This document shows positions 18,107 to 24,566 of a stretch of DNA of 33,483 bases, piece after piece. Both the position numbers and the translations under genes were made by a program. This DNA is from a virus. Location: IMG/VR virus record IMGVR_UViG_3300005253_001075, positions 1-33,483 of that record; one strand, 5' to 3'. Within the stretch, counting starts at the first letter, position 1. Each line of letters begins with the position of its first letter. Below the pieces are notes generated by a model. It ran no database searches, was not told the DNA's origin, and saw only the letters and a program-made list of their open reading frames with translations.

Positions 18107-18596
18107 CTGGGAACCCATCAGCGAAGACGATGTGAAGGACTGGCGGAAGCATCTTGACAAGGGCACTATCCGCGAGTCCAACACTGCCCGTACGGTCGGC
18201 TATGAAGAGGTTGAAGCTGACGGTGATTCCGTAACCATCACGAAGGCGCCGACACATATTGCTCAGGCTGCTGTGCCGCGTGAGGTTGCTCAAGAGATCT
18301 TCGGGATGATGTGGGAGTGGGGTCGCAAATCGCCTGACGCGTTTGCGTTGATGGTTCAGATCATGCGCAACAGCAACCCCGAGGCGTTCGGGCATCTGTC
18401 TGACGATGAGCTGCGTACCAAGATTGAGCAGCATGCGAAGGATGCTGCCCGACAGGCCACTGAGGACGTGTATGCGGGCCAGTGGGACAAGGGCAACGAT
18501 CTGGACATGTGGCAAGGTAAGCCTCTGGTGTACTCAAATCCTTCAGAGGATCTGATTGTCCTAGGCACTAACGAGAAGGTGGACGAGGATGAGTGA
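18096..18596 (+). CDS. Acidic structural-module protein, unknown
   Basis: 166 aa. GTG start lies inside the end of the HTH gene (11-base overlap). Mostly helical and acidic, with an aromatic-rich AQEIFGMMWEWGRKSPDAF patch near 65-83 and a helix DELRTKIEQHAKDAARQ near 108-124. Not recognised. Position between capsid and tail-adaptor genes suggests a head-completion or connector role, but there is nothing motif-based to show it. Confidence 0.72.
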   Translation: MSANWEPISEDDVKDWRKHLDKGTIRESNTARTVGYEEVEADGDSVTITKAPTHIAQAAVPREVAQEIFGMMWEWGRKSPDAFALMVQIMRNSNPEAFGHLSDDELRTKIEQHAKDAARQATEDVYAGQWDKGNDLDMWQGKPLVYSNPSEDLIVLGTNEKVDEDE

Positions 18597-18717
18597 CCAT
18601 CTCGCTAGACCTGGCCCGATGTATTGGGATTGGCGTTGCGTGCGATGCAGCGAGGATGTCTATACACATACTCGCTGGTGGGAGTTCTTGTGGCGATGGA
18701 TCACTAAGGAGGACTGA
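18589..18717 (+). CDS. 42-aa Trp- and Cys-rich microprotein
   Basis: Starts ATGAGTGAC inside the previous stop (eight-base overlap); its own stop overlaps the next ATG (TGATGG), so it is locked between two genes by coupling on both sides. Contains CVRC and a run of Trp (YWDWRC, RWWEFLWRW), a zinc-knuckle-like head with an amphipathic Trp-rich tail. Too short to assign. Both overlaps and a good GAGG site support it as a real gene. Confidence 0.6.
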   Translation: MSDHLARPGPMYWDWRCVRCSEDVYTHTRWWEFLWRWITKED

Positions 18718-19622
18718 TGGCTACGCTCGCCGCGATGACCGACGATGTTCTCGACATGGTGTACGGCGTTGCCCGGATCGAACGCCCCGCTGAGGACACT
18801 CTGGTCACCGCCGTGTCCGGGACCACTGATGTAGCGTGGGAGTTGACCACGCCTGCCCTGTGGAAGCGTGGCGACTACTGCGAAGATCAGGCCGCTGGCG
18901 AGATTGTGATAATGACCACCGACCATCCCGCGGCTGGGAACGATGTGACGGTGAGGCGAGCCCAGAACGGTACGACTGCGTTGGCTGCATACGCCACAAC
19001 CGACGTGTTCTACAAGAACCCGATCTTCCCCCGCTACCGCATCGAGCGGTTCATCAACGAGACGGTGGACAATGACCTGTTCCCCCATGTGTGGATGGTG
19101 GGAGAAACCACTGTGTCGTTCACGGTCGGTGACACCACCTATGAGATGCCTACCGACTGTGGCGATGTGACCCAGGTGTACCAGTCCGATCTGAACTCTG
19201 ACGGCAAGTTCTATCCGATTGACACTCAGGCTTGGGAATACGTTGCCGTTGTTGCTGCTGCCGAGTCCACGAACCAGAACTTCCTTCGTATCCGTAAGGT
19301 CATTGATGAGACTGCCACGGTGTATGTGACGTACAAGCAGAAGCCAGATTCGTCCTCGCTCACTGACCTGTCTACGCCGCTCGCGGCGATGGTGCCGTGG
19401 CGTGTAGTCGGGAAGCTGCTGGCCGGTACACGTCTCACGCCTGCACGGTCGGCTCCCGGTAGGGCCACCCCTGTAGCGAACCAATCCGGCTCCCAGCTTT
19501 CAAGAGACTTCGCAGCGTTCGATGTCGAGTTCCGGCGTATGCGTAAGGATGAGCAGAACCGGCTGAACAGGCAGGTTCCGATCCAGAAACGGTTCCAGCG
19601 TTCGAGAGTCTGGGTTGGCTAG
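18717..19622 (+). CDS. Tail tubular (head-tail adaptor) protein candidate
   Basis: 301 aa. ATG overlaps the microprotein stop by one base behind AAGGAGGAC. N-terminal helix (AAMTDDVLDMVYGV), then a beta-rich domain (about 25-110) around TTALAAYATTDVFYKNP, a helical FPRYRIERFINETVDNDLF segment at about 102-120, and a C-terminal basic helical tail (EFRRMRKDEQNRLNR, near 271-285). The sequence style and the order capsid-adaptor-nozzle fit the gp11-like tubular adaptor that docks on the portal in podoviruses. No invariant motif is seen; called from context and architecture. Confidence 0.6.
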   Translation: MATLAAMTDDVLDMVYGVARIERPAEDTLVTAVSGTTDVAWELTTPALWKRGDYCEDQAAGEIVIMTTDHPAAGNDVTVRRAQNGTTALAAYATTDVFYKNPIFPRYRIERFINETVDNDLFPHVWMVGETTVSFTVGDTTYEMPTDCGDVTQVYQSDLNSDGKFYPIDTQAWEYVAVVAAAESTNQNFLRIRKVIDETATVYVTYKQKPDSSSLTDLSTPLAAMVPWRVVGKLLAGTRLTPARSAPGRATPVANQSGSQLSRDFAAFDVEFRRMRKDEQNRLNRQVPIQKRFQRSRVWVG

Positions 19623-21388
19623 TGAGCGACGGGACACTTGGCACAGTCGATATCGTTCTGCCGCATTGGTTGGACCCTGAGGTTCGCTATCAGCGCCTCT
19701 ACAAGCCTGTCACCCCTGCATCGAGGGTGGTGACAGGTTCAGACGATTCGATAGCGCCAGAGACTGATATCGCTACTTGGGTGATTGACGACTGGTCCGG
19801 CGGCGAGGGCGACCGGATTTGGCGCGACCGTGGGAGGTATAACACTTCTGTTGCTGTGATACCGTCAGTAGACGGTAAGGGCGGAATAACAATTGGCCCA
19901 ACCTGGACCTACACCGTCTATCAGTCGTCAGCGGTTGCACGCGCTGGCGGACGCACAATTATGGCGCGAGACATGGACGACTCGATTTACTCCGTCCTGA
20001 ATAGTTCGTTCAGTGTGCTGTGGTCCATAGGAGGAACAGCAGGCAAAGACGCCGTATCTATGGCCGCAATCGACAGCACCAACATTTTTGTACTAGACGA
20101 AGACGGTGATCTTCGCAAGGTTGCCTCCGGTGGCAACTCGCTCCACTACGCATCGTCTGGATTCACCGACATCGTGTCCTATGAGGGCGTCCTGTATGGT
20201 CTACTCGGTTCCGACCTGTATTCGATAGACACCACTACCGCCACCACTCGGACACTTGTGTCTGACGTGACCGCGGTGAACGTGGTTGTCGACACTCGGG
20301 TAAAGCTCCTGTCTGTGTCTGATGTTGGACCGATATGGGCCGTGTGCGCCGACGACGGGCAGACACGCATCATGGAGTACAACGTCCCCGCAGACACGAC
20401 CTCCGTATCTCACGACCTACCGACCGACGTGTACTTCTACGACCTGTTCTTCCATGCTGGCATCTACTTCACCACATTCAAGACATCAACGGCGCACCTC
20501 TACCTAGGCGACGGATACCTCTATACCGTGAAAGGTGAAGCACGCTCGACCATCGGACCTTTTGGTGCATCGGCGTTCTCTCAACGAATGGCAATCGCGG
20601 GTATTCGTGGAGATCGTGTGTATATGGCCTACAACGAGGCCTTGCATGTCTACGATTTGACCGATGGGGCTCTCATCACGGCAGCAGACTGGTCGCCGTC
20701 TGCACACGGAGAAGCACATCAGGCTTTATTGACCAATGGTCGCATTCTTATTGGTGGCTCTGCTGGTCGCCTTTATGCGAATCCGTCGCAAGTTGAGTAT
20801 CTGAACGATCCGTACACGCTGACCACTGGTATGCACGATTATGGATATGTGGGACTCCCAAAACTGATTCATTCTGTCACCGCGACACTTGATTCAGCGC
20901 TCGTATCGGGCAGGTCATGCGAGATCGGATATTCTCTTGATAATGCCGCCGTCGTGTTTCTGTCCAATGATTTTGCCACTGGCGAAACCACACATACCTG
21001 GGATGTTTCCACCAGTACCTCATCTGTGATAGGTACAAACATTGAATGGTCCATACGTCTTTCTGCTGGCTCAGTCACCGAATCGACTTCTCCGAAGGTC
21101 ATGAAGCTAGTCTCCGACGTGTCCGGTGCAGCCTCCCGCATTGAATGGACTGTCGCTGTGGACCTCGGTGAATCCTCGGTGAACGTCGGCGGTGATGTGA
21201 TAGCCGCCCTGAACGCATTGAAGACCACTCACGCCGTTGTCGAATGGTCCGACCCCCAGCAGGTCAGCCAGTACACGGCACCTGAAACCTTCGACGTGCG
21301 TATCTTGGAAGTGTCTACACCCGAACTGTCTACCGACGGTTTCACCTCTGCTGTGGTCAGGTTCCAGACAATCGGGCTGGTGGGATGA
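19622..21388 (+). CDS. Tail nozzle-like protein, predicted beta-propeller
   Basis: 588 aa starting at GTG that shares a base with the previous stop (TAGTG). Begins with a segment seen in nozzle-type proteins (VDIVLPHWLDPEVRYQRLYK, about 8-27) and then has many repeated beta-blade patterns with hydrophobic-Gly/Asp-loop spacing (for example YEGVLYGLLGSDLYSID, about 190-206; RGDRVYMAYNEALHVYDL near 325). T7 gp12 and P22 gp10, the podovirus tail nozzles, contain beta-propellers, which fits. The C-terminal 200 residues are Ser/Thr/Val-rich beta. Probably the tube tip that follows the adaptor; receptor contact is possible. Confidence 0.6.
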   Translation: MSDGTLGTVDIVLPHWLDPEVRYQRLYKPVTPASRVVTGSDDSIAPETDIATWVIDDWSGGEGDRIWRDRGRYNTSVAVIPSVDGKGGITIGPTWTYTVYQSSAVARAGGRTIMARDMDDSIYSVLNSSFSVLWSIGGTAGKDAVSMAAIDSTNIFVLDEDGDLRKVASGGNSLHYASSGFTDIVSYEGVLYGLLGSDLYSIDTTTATTRTLVSDVTAVNVVVDTRVKLLSVSDVGPIWAVCADDGQTRIMEYNVPADTTSVSHDLPTDVYFYDLFFHAGIYFTTFKTSTAHLYLGDGYLYTVKGEARSTIGPFGASAFSQRMAIAGIRGDRVYMAYNEALHVYDLTDGALITAADWSPSAHGEAHQALLTNGRILIGGSAGRLYANPSQVEYLNDPYTLTTGMHDYGYVGLPKLIHSVTATLDSALVSGRSCEIGYSLDNAAVVFLSNDFATGETTHTWDVSTSTSSVIGTNIEWSIRLSAGSVTESTSPKVMKLVSDVSGAASRIEWTVAVDLGESSVNVGGDVIAALNALKTTHAVVEWSDPQQVSQYTAPETFDVRILEVSTPELSTDGFTSAVVRFQTIGLVG

Positions 21389-21389
21389 C

Positions 21390-21713
21390 ATGACTGACAG
21401 AATCGACCTACTGGAACAGAAGGTGGAACGCATCGTCATCATCCTTGAAGGCGAACCCGTCCACGACCTCGACAACAACATCATCGGACGCGAAGGCGGC
21501 ATGGTCGAGTTGGGTCAACGATCCGCCGAACAACTACTCGTCATCGAACGCCAACTAGGACGCATCGAAACCGGAGTGAACGGTCACAAGCCTGTGTGGA
21601 CGAGGACACAGAAGATTGGCGCCACAGGCATCGGTGCTACTCTGCTGGTCGGGATCTTGTCGTCAGCGTGGTCTACGATTAGGATCGTCGCCACATGGAT
21701 AGGACAAATCTGA
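21390..21713 (+). CDS. Coiled-coil plus C-terminal membrane helix protein
   Basis: 107 aa. The start at 21390 is one base past the nozzle stop (an upstream in-frame ATG lies inside the nozzle gene and is rejected). Residues about 1-30 form a coiled coil (MTDRIDLLEQKVERIVIILE), a second helix follows (SAEQLLVIERQLGRIE), and one membrane segment near 75-97 (GATGIGATLLVGILSSAWS). This is the shape of XhlA-type hemolysin/holin helpers and other small lysis proteins, and it directly precedes the lysin. A role in lysis or membrane anchoring is likely; exact type uncertain. Confidence 0.65.
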   Translation: MTDRIDLLEQKVERIVIILEGEPVHDLDNNIIGREGGMVELGQRSAEQLLVIERQLGRIETGVNGHKPVWTRTQKIGATGIGATLLVGILSSAWSTIRIVATWIGQI

Positions 21714-21744
21714 TGGTTCTCGGCAACGAACGGAGGATCGAAGC

Positions 21745-22347
21745 ATGACCCAAGCAGCAGAGCAATGTCGCGAGTACATCGAAGCCAAATACCTAGGTGT
21801 CCGTATCTCTCGTCTTGCGTGTAGGGACACAACCAAGGGCGACATCTCGCAACATTCTGCCTACGACGGCTACGACTCGAACGCCCTAGATATCATGGGT
21901 GTAGTCGGTGGGACGTGGGATGAGAACGTAGCTCTCATCCAGGAGATCGTTGACGACCTGAATACACATCTTGAAGAGTGGTCGATACGCAAGATCCTGT
22001 GGCAGGTAGCTAAACACTACGGCCACGCACACATCGACTACTACCCGATGATTACCATACATAAGTGGTGTGGCGGTCCCGAGACGCCTACATGGCGGCT
22101 GTCGAATGGTGAGACTGTAACGACGAGAGACCCGGCCCCTGAGAACGGGCCATACGACGGGAGTGACACGATGCCTGCTGACCCTTATGACCCGCCCGAC
22201 TCGTGGGCACGCGAGGACTGGACTTGGGCTGAGAACGCACACATCATGACCGAGGACTCTGACCCTCACAAGACAGTGACGAAACAGGAGATGGCGGCCT
22301 TCCTCAGACGGACGGTTAGGCACATCGACAAAGGAGGACACGCATGA
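21745..22347 (+). CDS. Endolysin: M15-like peptidase with SLH-like tail
   Basis: 200 aa, predicted to cut host peptidoglycan cross-bridges. Residues 37-49 (HSAYDGYDSNALD) resemble the His...Asp zinc site of D-Ala-D-Ala carboxypeptidase/VanY-type (M15) enzymes, and HAHIDYYP at 94-101 supplies the later His pair (His37, Asp49, His94 or His96 as zinc ligands). Residues about 153-190 (SWAREDWTWAENAHIMTEDS then TVTKQEMAAFLRR) read as one S-layer-homology-like repeat, a cell-wall-binding unit. RBS CGGAGG. The order, membrane protein-lysin-holin-like, supports the lysis role. The family call is by pattern; the spacing differs from textbook M15. Confidence 0.68.
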   Translation: MTQAAEQCREYIEAKYLGVRISRLACRDTTKGDISQHSAYDGYDSNALDIMGVVGGTWDENVALIQEIVDDLNTHLEEWSIRKILWQVAKHYGHAHIDYYPMITIHKWCGGPETPTWRLSNGETVTTRDPAPENGPYDGSDTMPADPYDPPDSWAREDWTWAENAHIMTEDSDPHKTVTKQEMAAFLRRTVRHIDKGGHA

Positions 22348-22523
22348 ACATTGACACAATCAAGTCGGTAGCCAAGGCAATCGCAGGAGGCTTCGTCGGT
22401 GTCGCCGCTTACGTTGTTGGAGCTGGAGTGAGATTCGATGATCCGCTCTGGTTCGCAGGACTCGTCCTGTTCCTCGGTGCTGGCTATGGCATCGTATGGG
22501 TGGTACCGAACAAGGCAACCTGA
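22344..22523 (+). CDS. Small holin-like membrane protein
   Basis: 59 aa, ATG inside the lysin stop (ATGA overlap) behind AAAGGAGG. Two hydrophobic segments, near 13-29 (IAGGFVGVAAYVVGAG) and 35-53 (LWFAGLVLFLGAGYGIVW), separated by a short charged turn, with a short charged tail: class II holin shape. Coupled directly to the endolysin. Could be any small inner-membrane protein, but neighbours make holin the best reading. Confidence 0.62.
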   Translation: MNIDTIKSVAKAIAGGFVGVAAYVVGAGVRFDDPLWFAGLVLFLGAGYGIVWVVPNKAT

Positions 22524-22524
22524 C

Positions 22525-22680
22525 TCAATTCGGTTTCGACCGAGACCCGTCCTCCTGCTCAATGGTGTCACACAGGCCGCACCAGTAGCCGGAGACAGGC
22601 CGACCGTAGTCTGTCTCTACAGTCTTAGAAACCGTCCACGGTTTCCCGCAACGGCAATGCGTTGTTGATCGGTCACTCAT
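22525..22680 (-). CDS. 51-aa zinc-ribbon-like microprotein
   Basis: Leftmost gene of the minus operon. ATG at 22680 overlaps the end of the RHH gene by eight bases (ATGAGTGA). Contains THCRCGK near 7-13 and WCGLC near 33-37, two Cys pairs about 24 apart as in zinc ribbons. Its stop is one base from the holin stop on the other strand, so the two operons converge with no space between. Function unknown. Confidence 0.66.
   Translation of the reverse strand: MSDRSTTHCRCGKPWTVSKTVETDYGRPVSGYWCGLCDTIEQEDGSRSKPN
22530..22543. terminator. Small TTCG-loop hairpin at convergent gene ends
   Basis: TCGGT-TTCG-ACCGA, a five-pair stem with the very stable TTCG tetraloop on the plus strand, seven bases past the holin-like stop and inside the 3' end of the convergent minus gene. 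No T-run. It may stop or pause rightward late transcripts. Short enough to be chance. Confidence 0.35.
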
Positions 22681-22819
22681 CGCCGTTCTCCTTGGAGAGA
22701 GCATCCAACAGGGCCAACCTCACGAACAGGTCGACACCGACCACCCGCTCATCAGCAGCTTCGATGACCTTGAGGTATAGGTCTTCGGGCATTCGTATCT
22801 GAACCCGAACGTCATCCAT
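22673..22819 (-). CDS. Ribbon-helix-helix-like DNA-binding protein
   Basis: 48 aa. The start at 22819 (MDDVRVQIRM) is chosen because GGAGGAACCGC precedes it; a longer frame begins inside the neighbour. VRVQIRMPEDLYLKVIEAAD, then an Arg-Leu-Ala helix (VRLALLDAL), is the Arc/CopG pattern: a beta strand for DNA contact, then two helices. Likely a dimeric repressor of phage promoters. Overlaps the genes on both sides. Confidence 0.68.
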   Translation of the reverse strand: MDDVRVQIRMPEDLYLKVIEAADERVVGVDLFVRLALLDALSKENGDE

Positions 22820-23048
22820 GCGGTTCCTCCAATACGATGTATCCGCGCTCCCGCCCGTGCCCGCAACACACCGATGTAGCTCCCTTAACATGCCCGACAC
22901 ACGGGTCTTCACCCTCAGCCGTCGGCGGCAAGTAACAACGTGGGCAGATACGGGTGATCGGGTAAACCGGCGTACCAGTGTCTACCCAATACCAGCGGTC
23001 ATCGGCGTAGAAGGCGTCGTGGCCGAAGATGATGCCCGTTGCTGTCAT
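22812..23048 (-). CDS. Cys/His-rich protein (78 aa), unknown
   Basis: Has ICPRCYLPPTAEGEDPCVGH and VCCGHG in the second half, probably one or two zinc sites, and an aromatic N-terminal half (FYADDRWYWVDTG). ATG overlaps the upstream nuclease stop by four bases and the stop overlaps the RHH gene start, so it lies in the coupled chain. Not recognised. Confidence 0.66.
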   Translation of the reverse strand: MTATGIIFGHDAFYADDRWYWVDTGTPVYPITRICPRCYLPPTAEGEDPCVGHVKGATSVCCGHGRERGYIVLEEPHG

Positions 23049-23338
23049 GGGCCTTCCTCAATCAGGTCAAGCAGCTCAGACAGTTTGAGCCACACATGCC
23101 ACTCGCCCCTATCAGCACGCACAGCCACGAGGTTCACATCCTCTAACCAGCCCTCGAGCTGTTTGGACACAGGATTCTCTCTGCGCTTTACTTCGATGAC
23201 TCTGCCGTTGAAGGCCACAACGTCTGGACCTTCCTTGTACATCGCTGAGATCTTCTCGGCCACGAAGCCGTTGGCGCGGAGTACACCGACGAGCTCGTTT
23301 TCGCCTATTGCGCCTTTCCTGCGCTGACTGTTACTCAC
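23045..23338 (-). CDS. PD-(D/E)XK nuclease-like protein, resolvase type
   Basis: 97 aa. The GTG start at 23338 follows GGAGGACAGC and overlaps the upstream gene's stop as GTGA; upstream in-frame ATG not needed. Residues 8-15 (KGAIGENE), 37-51 (GPDVVAFNGRVIEVK) give Glu13 or Glu15, Asp39 and Glu49-Val-Lys51: the motif of VRR-NUC and small Holliday-junction resolvase-like nucleases. It could resolve branched DNA before packaging or act in recombination. The catalytic set is intact. Confidence 0.72.
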   Translation of the reverse strand: MSNSQRRKGAIGENELVGVLRANGFVAEKISAMYKEGPDVVAFNGRVIEVKRRENPVSKQLEGWLEDVNLVAVRADRGEWHVWLKLSELLDLIEEGP

Positions 23339-23463
23339 CGCTGTCCTCCAAACTTGATCGCTACACCAATCATCGGAACCATCAGATACAAGGTGCGTGT
23401 CCGACGATCCCAATAGGCACCGATCCACAGGTCATACCAAGCGAACACGGGCCTAACCCTCAC
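23335..23463 (-). CDS. 42-aa aromatic microprotein with GTG start
   Basis: Begins VRVRPVFAWYDLWIGAYWDR, then a hydrophobic TLYLMVPMIGV stretch. Stop TGA is shared in GTGA with the nuclease start. The YDLW.GAYWDR..R.LY...P pattern resembles small uncharacterised phage proteins seen in many phages. RBS AGAGGTGA. Function unknown; the four-base overlap and conserved-looking pattern support a real gene. Confidence 0.62.
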   Translation of the reverse strand: MRVRPVFAWYDLWIGAYWDRRTRTLYLMVPMIGVAIKFGGQR

Positions 23464-23496
23464 CGTCTGTCACCTCTGGCCACACCTGGCAATCGA

Positions 23497-23697
23497 TCAT
23501 GTTGCCCTCGCTCTCGCCGTATGGCCACCCCACAGGCCATGCTGCTCCAACATCCTGACCTTCTGAGCATGACACTCCGGTTTCACTTCACAAACGAGAC
23601 AGTACTCGATGCAGGCCTCATCCTGTTCGGGGAGGGGACCGAAGAACCTGAGGTCGTAGGAGTCTTTGCAGGCTGCGTCGCGGAACCAGTCATCCAT
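23497..23697 (-). CDS. WhiB-like Fe-S regulator
   Basis: 66 aa. WhiB proteins carry a 4Fe-4S cluster and bind sigma factor region 4 to steer transcription; they are confined to actinobacteria and their phages. Visible: WFRDAAC at 4-10, then C33-x2-C36-x5-C42, so four Cys (10, 33, 36, 42) in the family spacing, and GLWGG at 54-58. The C-terminal basic part is short (HTARARAT). The start at 23697 fits GGAGG spacing; an ATG one codon upstream is possible. The closest lead to an actinobacterial host. In mycobacteriophages WhiB-like proteins can repress the host gene; here the target is unknown. Confidence 0.88.
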   Translation of the reverse strand: MDDWFRDAACKDSYDLRFFGPLPEQDEACIEYCLVCEVKPECHAQKVRMLEQHGLWGGHTARARAT

Positions 23698-24040
23698 CAT
23701 CCACCTCCACAATCAGCTTGCCCTCAATGTCCTTCACAGACAATAGGCGCCCATCGGCGATCATCCGATGCACCGCCCTATGAATCGTCTCATCCTTGAT
23801 GTCGTGCCTGCGCTGTATCAGCCAAACGAGTTCCTGAATCGACATCGCACCGAACGTCTCAAGATGATCTGTGATGATGCGCGGAGCCGTGTTGGCGAAG
23901 GGCTCACCACCTTTGGCTTTCCAATACCGGGTGTGTCTGTCTACCGCTTTGGCTGCACGGCACGGATCGCACGGTGTCTCCCCGTTGAGGTAGTGGCGCT
24001 GGTAGGCGGCGGTCGTGCCGCAAGGCTTGAGGGGTTTCAT
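23690..24040 (-). CDS. Cys-pair plus winged-HTH-like protein
   Basis: 116 aa from the ATG at 24040 (site GGAGAAGGA). N-terminal CGTTAAYQRHYLNGETPC and DPCRAAKA, a motif common in actinobacteriophage small proteins; then about 45-105 looks like a winged helix (MSIQELVWLIQRR, DETIHRAVHRMIADGRL). Likely a DNA-binding regulator. The stop overlaps the WhiB start by eight bases, so the two are coupled. Confidence 0.7.
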   Translation of the reverse strand: MKPLKPCGTTAAYQRHYLNGETPCDPCRAAKAVDRHTRYWKAKGGEPFANTAPRIITDHLETFGAMSIQELVWLIQRRHDIKDETIHRAVHRMIADGRLLSVKDIEGKLIVEVDDG

Positions 24041-24240
24041 TCCTTCTCCATATCGGCCCGATCCCATTGAATCTCTTCACCCAGATGATCCGCGCACAGC
24101 GGCTCCTTGTACCAGAACTGTTCAACGGCTTGCAGGCCACAGTACTTGCCTGAGCAGGCTTCATCCAGATAGATGTGGTCGTCTTCTTCGGGCATCATGG
24201 CCGCTATCGACTGGTAGGATTCAGGGTTACCGCGCATCAT
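24037..24240 (-). CDS. Acidic Cys/His protein (67 aa)
   Basis: Start at 24240 is fixed by an ATGA overlap with the upstream microprotein stop; longer starts upstream read into that gene. Contains ACSGKYC near 27-33 and PLCADHL, a C-x4-C...C-x2-H arrangement that could hold zinc. Strongly acidic. Not recognised. Confidence 0.65.
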   Translation of the reverse strand: MMRGNPESYQSIAAMMPEEDDHIYLDEACSGKYCGLQAVEQFWYKEPLCADHLGEEIQWDRADMEKE

Positions 24241-24362
24241 CGGTGTTTCCCCAAGTAGATCGCGCCAAGTGTGATGCCCCAAAGCAGTCCCCACATTGAA
24301 GCGATGAACATAGCTCCGTCTCCGTATGGTGGTCCATTGAGTGCGTCTATCAGACTGCTCAT
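24237..24362 (-). CDS. 41-aa single-pass membrane microprotein
   Basis: Reads MSSLIDALNGPPYGDGAMFI then a hydrophobic ASMWGLLWGITLGAIYLG segment (about 21-38) and a short basic end KHR. Both ends overlap neighbours as ATGA, a strong support for a gene this small. A GGAAGCAG site precedes the ATG. Function unknown. Confidence 0.6.
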   Translation of the reverse strand: MSSLIDALNGPPYGDGAMFIASMWGLLWGITLGAIYLGKHR

Positions 24363-24375
24363 TCTGCTTCCTTCA
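24358..24375. repeat. 18-bp repeated gene junction, copy 1
   Basis: CTCATTCTGCTTCCTTCA, identical to 24549-24566, read on the minus strand as the ribosome site plus last codons (KEAE-stop) of one gene and the start ATGAG of the next. The two junctions are about 190 bases apart, around one whole gene. Confidence 0.8.
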
Positions 24376-24553
24376 TCATCAATCCGCCAACCATCGCCGC
24401 GTAATCAAGCAGGCAGTCCTCCCCACAGAGGAACCCGACAGTATGAATCGGGTCGTCTTCTTGCAATTCTCGGACTATGACTTGAATCCAGGTGTGCCTG
24501 ATACGTTTATCACATGATGCACAGTTGAGATAGCTCGTGATCTTGTCACTCAT
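24359..24553 (-). CDS. 64-aa zinc-ribbon-like protein
   Basis: MSDKIT start overlapping the gp3-like stop (ATGA). NCASCDKRI near 11-18 and FLCGEDC near 41-47 give two Cys pairs about 30 apart, a ribbon layout. Ends MKEAE. Small, probably cytoplasmic. Its flanks are the two identical 18-bp junctions. Confidence 0.66.
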   Translation of the reverse strand: MSDKITSYLNCASCDKRIRHTWIQVIVRELQEDDPIHTVGFLCGEDCLLDYAAMVGGLMMKEAE

Positions 24554-24566
24554 TCTGCTTCCTTCA
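24549..24566. repeat. 18-bp repeated gene junction, copy 2
   Basis: Second copy of CTCATTCTGCTTCCTTCA. On the minus strand it again encodes (V)KEAE-stop and the start of the next gene, so the 64-aa gene between the copies may have arrived by recombination at such sites. Confidence 0.8.

Noticed and set aside
21237-21389. Upstream extension of the coiled-coil membrane protein
   Set aside because: It is inside the nozzle gene; the ATG at 21390 sits one base after the nozzle stop.
22673-22912. Longer form of the RHH gene (79 aa)
   Set aside because: The extra 31 residues overlap the neighbour; GGAGGAACCGC marks the ATG at 22819.
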